A program made the position numbers and the translations under genes. Source: Streptomyces sp. MNU76 (GTDB lineage: Bacteria > Actinomycetota > Actinomycetes > Streptomycetales > Streptomycetaceae). Taken from it: 64,000 nt of DNA. The notes beneath the pieces are model-generated. The model worked only from the letters and a program-made list of their open reading frames with translations, was not told the origin of the DNA and ran no database searches. The stretch is from contig NZ_JAJKLK010000030.1 in assembly GCF_020982545.1 (NCBI RefSeq), positions 124,001 through 188,000 of the forward strand. The letters are read 5' to 3'. Positions within the stretch are counted from its first letter, which is position 1. The number at the start of each line of letters is the position of its first letter. Below are positions 63,224 to 64,000 of this stretch, piece by piece.

Positions 63224-64000
63224 GTGACGAAAAACCAGCCCGCCGAGGGCGCTCAGGATGTTGTCTACCAGGTCCGCCTCCCGCTGTCGAAGCGGACCAT
63301 CGATCTCGTCGCCGGCCTGATACGCCGGCGCCGCAACCGGATGCGCTCTGTCTGGCGCAAGGCCGAACCCGGTAAGCAGGCCGTCATCGTGCTCGCCGTC
63401 CTGCGTCACGACCAGCGCCTGGCCGACATGGCCGGCGGCAACGGTGTCGGGGAGTCCACCGTCCGCCGCTGGGTGAAGGAAGTCGTCAAGCTGCTGGCCG
63501 CCCGCGCCCCACGCCTGGACCGCGCGCTGAAGAAGATCGCCCGCAGCGGCGGGTCGTGGTCCTCCTCGACGGCACCCTGATCCGCACCCACCGCCGCACT
63601 GGGAAGGACGACCGGAAGAACTACTCGGGCAAGCACAAGGCCCATGGCCTGCTGTTTCTCGCACTGACCGACGAGAAGGGCAACCTGATCTGGATCTCCG
63701 CAGCCAAGCCCGGCCGGTCCAGCGAGATCACCACCGCCCGCCACAACAAGATCACCGAACACCTGCGGGAAGCCGGCCTCGGCGCCCTGGCCGACCTCGG
63801 CTTCGTCGGCCTCGACGACAAACCCGACGACGACCCGGTGATCATCACCGGCCGCAAGGCCACCCGCAACCACAAGCTGACCGCCGCCGAGAAGGAAGCG
63901 AACCGCCTGGTCAGCCGCGAACGCGCCGCCAACGAACACGGCTTCGCGAACCTCAAGAACTGGCGGATCCTGACCAAGCTCCGCACCGACACCCGGCAGG
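63224..64000 (+). pseudogene. IS5-type (DDE_Tnp_4) transposase, frameshifted and cut by window edge
   Basis: From GTG 63224: TKNQPAEGAQDVVYQVRLPLSKRTIDLVAGLIRRRR, an HTH LADMAGGNGVGESTVRRWVKEVV, then a break at about 63550. The next frame (one base back) continues VVVLLDGTLIRTHRRTGKDDRKNYSGKHKAHGLLFLALTDEKGNLIW (first Asp), GLGALADLGFVGLDD (second Asp) and RERAANEHGFANLKNWRIL (Glu), running past 64000. The -1 shift could be programmed, a mutation or a sequence error; no classic slippery heptamer is visible. Confidence 0.8.

Overview
The window is high-GC DNA with near-universal G/C in third codon positions, GTG starts, SARP/BTAD, TetR and XRE regulators, DUF6207, rare TTA codons and a Tap-like protein. 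All of this points to Streptomyces or a close relative, probably the variable arm of a linear chromosome or a large linear plasmid. No rRNA, tRNA or CRISPR array was seen. It is an accessory region in which defence and conflict genes are packed between insertion sequences and a Tn7-like transposon.

Layout. (1) 1-8.7 kb: the 3' end of an Mrr-like nuclease gene, then a metabolic block: a zinc alcohol dehydrogenase, a decayed inverted copy of it, a self-sufficient CYP102-type P450-reductase fusion, an MFS exporter and a TetR regulator. The dehydrogenase and the P450 carry the same palindromic operator. (2) 8.7-10.1 kb: an IS256-type element with a frameshifted transposase. (3) 10.5-20.4 kb: a protease island. 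The minus strand encodes a 130-aa protein, an S8 subtilase, a 106-aa protein, an M14 carboxypeptidase, a 98-aa protein and a trypsin-NUC nuclease fusion. The plus strand encodes a SARP regulator with a TTA codon, a peptidoglycan-binding protein and a trypsin-esterase fusion. (4) 20.5-22.1 kb: an ISL3-type element, then a truncated Tap-like protein.

(5) 23.6-33.8 kb, the core of interest: EACC1 plus a caspase fused to an Eco29kI-like GIY-YIG nuclease; a STAS/HATPase regulatory pair; CBASS 1 (CD-NTase, E2-E1 fusion, HNH-SAVED); and directly after it CBASS 2 (patatin, CD-NTase, stand-alone E2). (6) 34.3-37.5 kb: an IS5-type element split by an ISKra4-type element with a clean 9-bp target duplication. 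(7) 37.6-47.1 kb: a DnaX-tail chimera, a GmrSD-like DUF262/DUF1524 nuclease with a C-terminal RAMA-like domain, an intact IS3 element, a 5'-nucleotidase and a secreted cutinase-like protein. (8) 47.2-53.7 kb: a Tn7-like operon tnsA-tnsB-tnsC-tniQ followed by a 35-aa ORF and an endonuclease VII gene. (9) 54-60.9 kb: small DNA-binding proteins and a two-gene operon whose layout recalls the tap-tpg / tac-tpc telomere operons. (10) 60.9-64 kb: a frameshifted peptidyl-carrier remnant, a membrane-anchored Mrr-like nuclease paralogous to the gene at the window start, and a partial IS carrying an accessory coiled-coil/winged-helix gene.

How it fits together. Most non-mobile genes from 10 to 48 kb are predicted to sense or execute phage or mobile-element conflict: proteases, nucleases, a lipase, nucleotide second messengers and ubiquitin-like conjugation. 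Genes within modules overlap by 4-30 bp, so each module is probably translated as a unit. Several transposase genes and the carrier remnant break at G/C homopolymers. This is either IS decay or residual sequencing error and should be settled before calling them dead.
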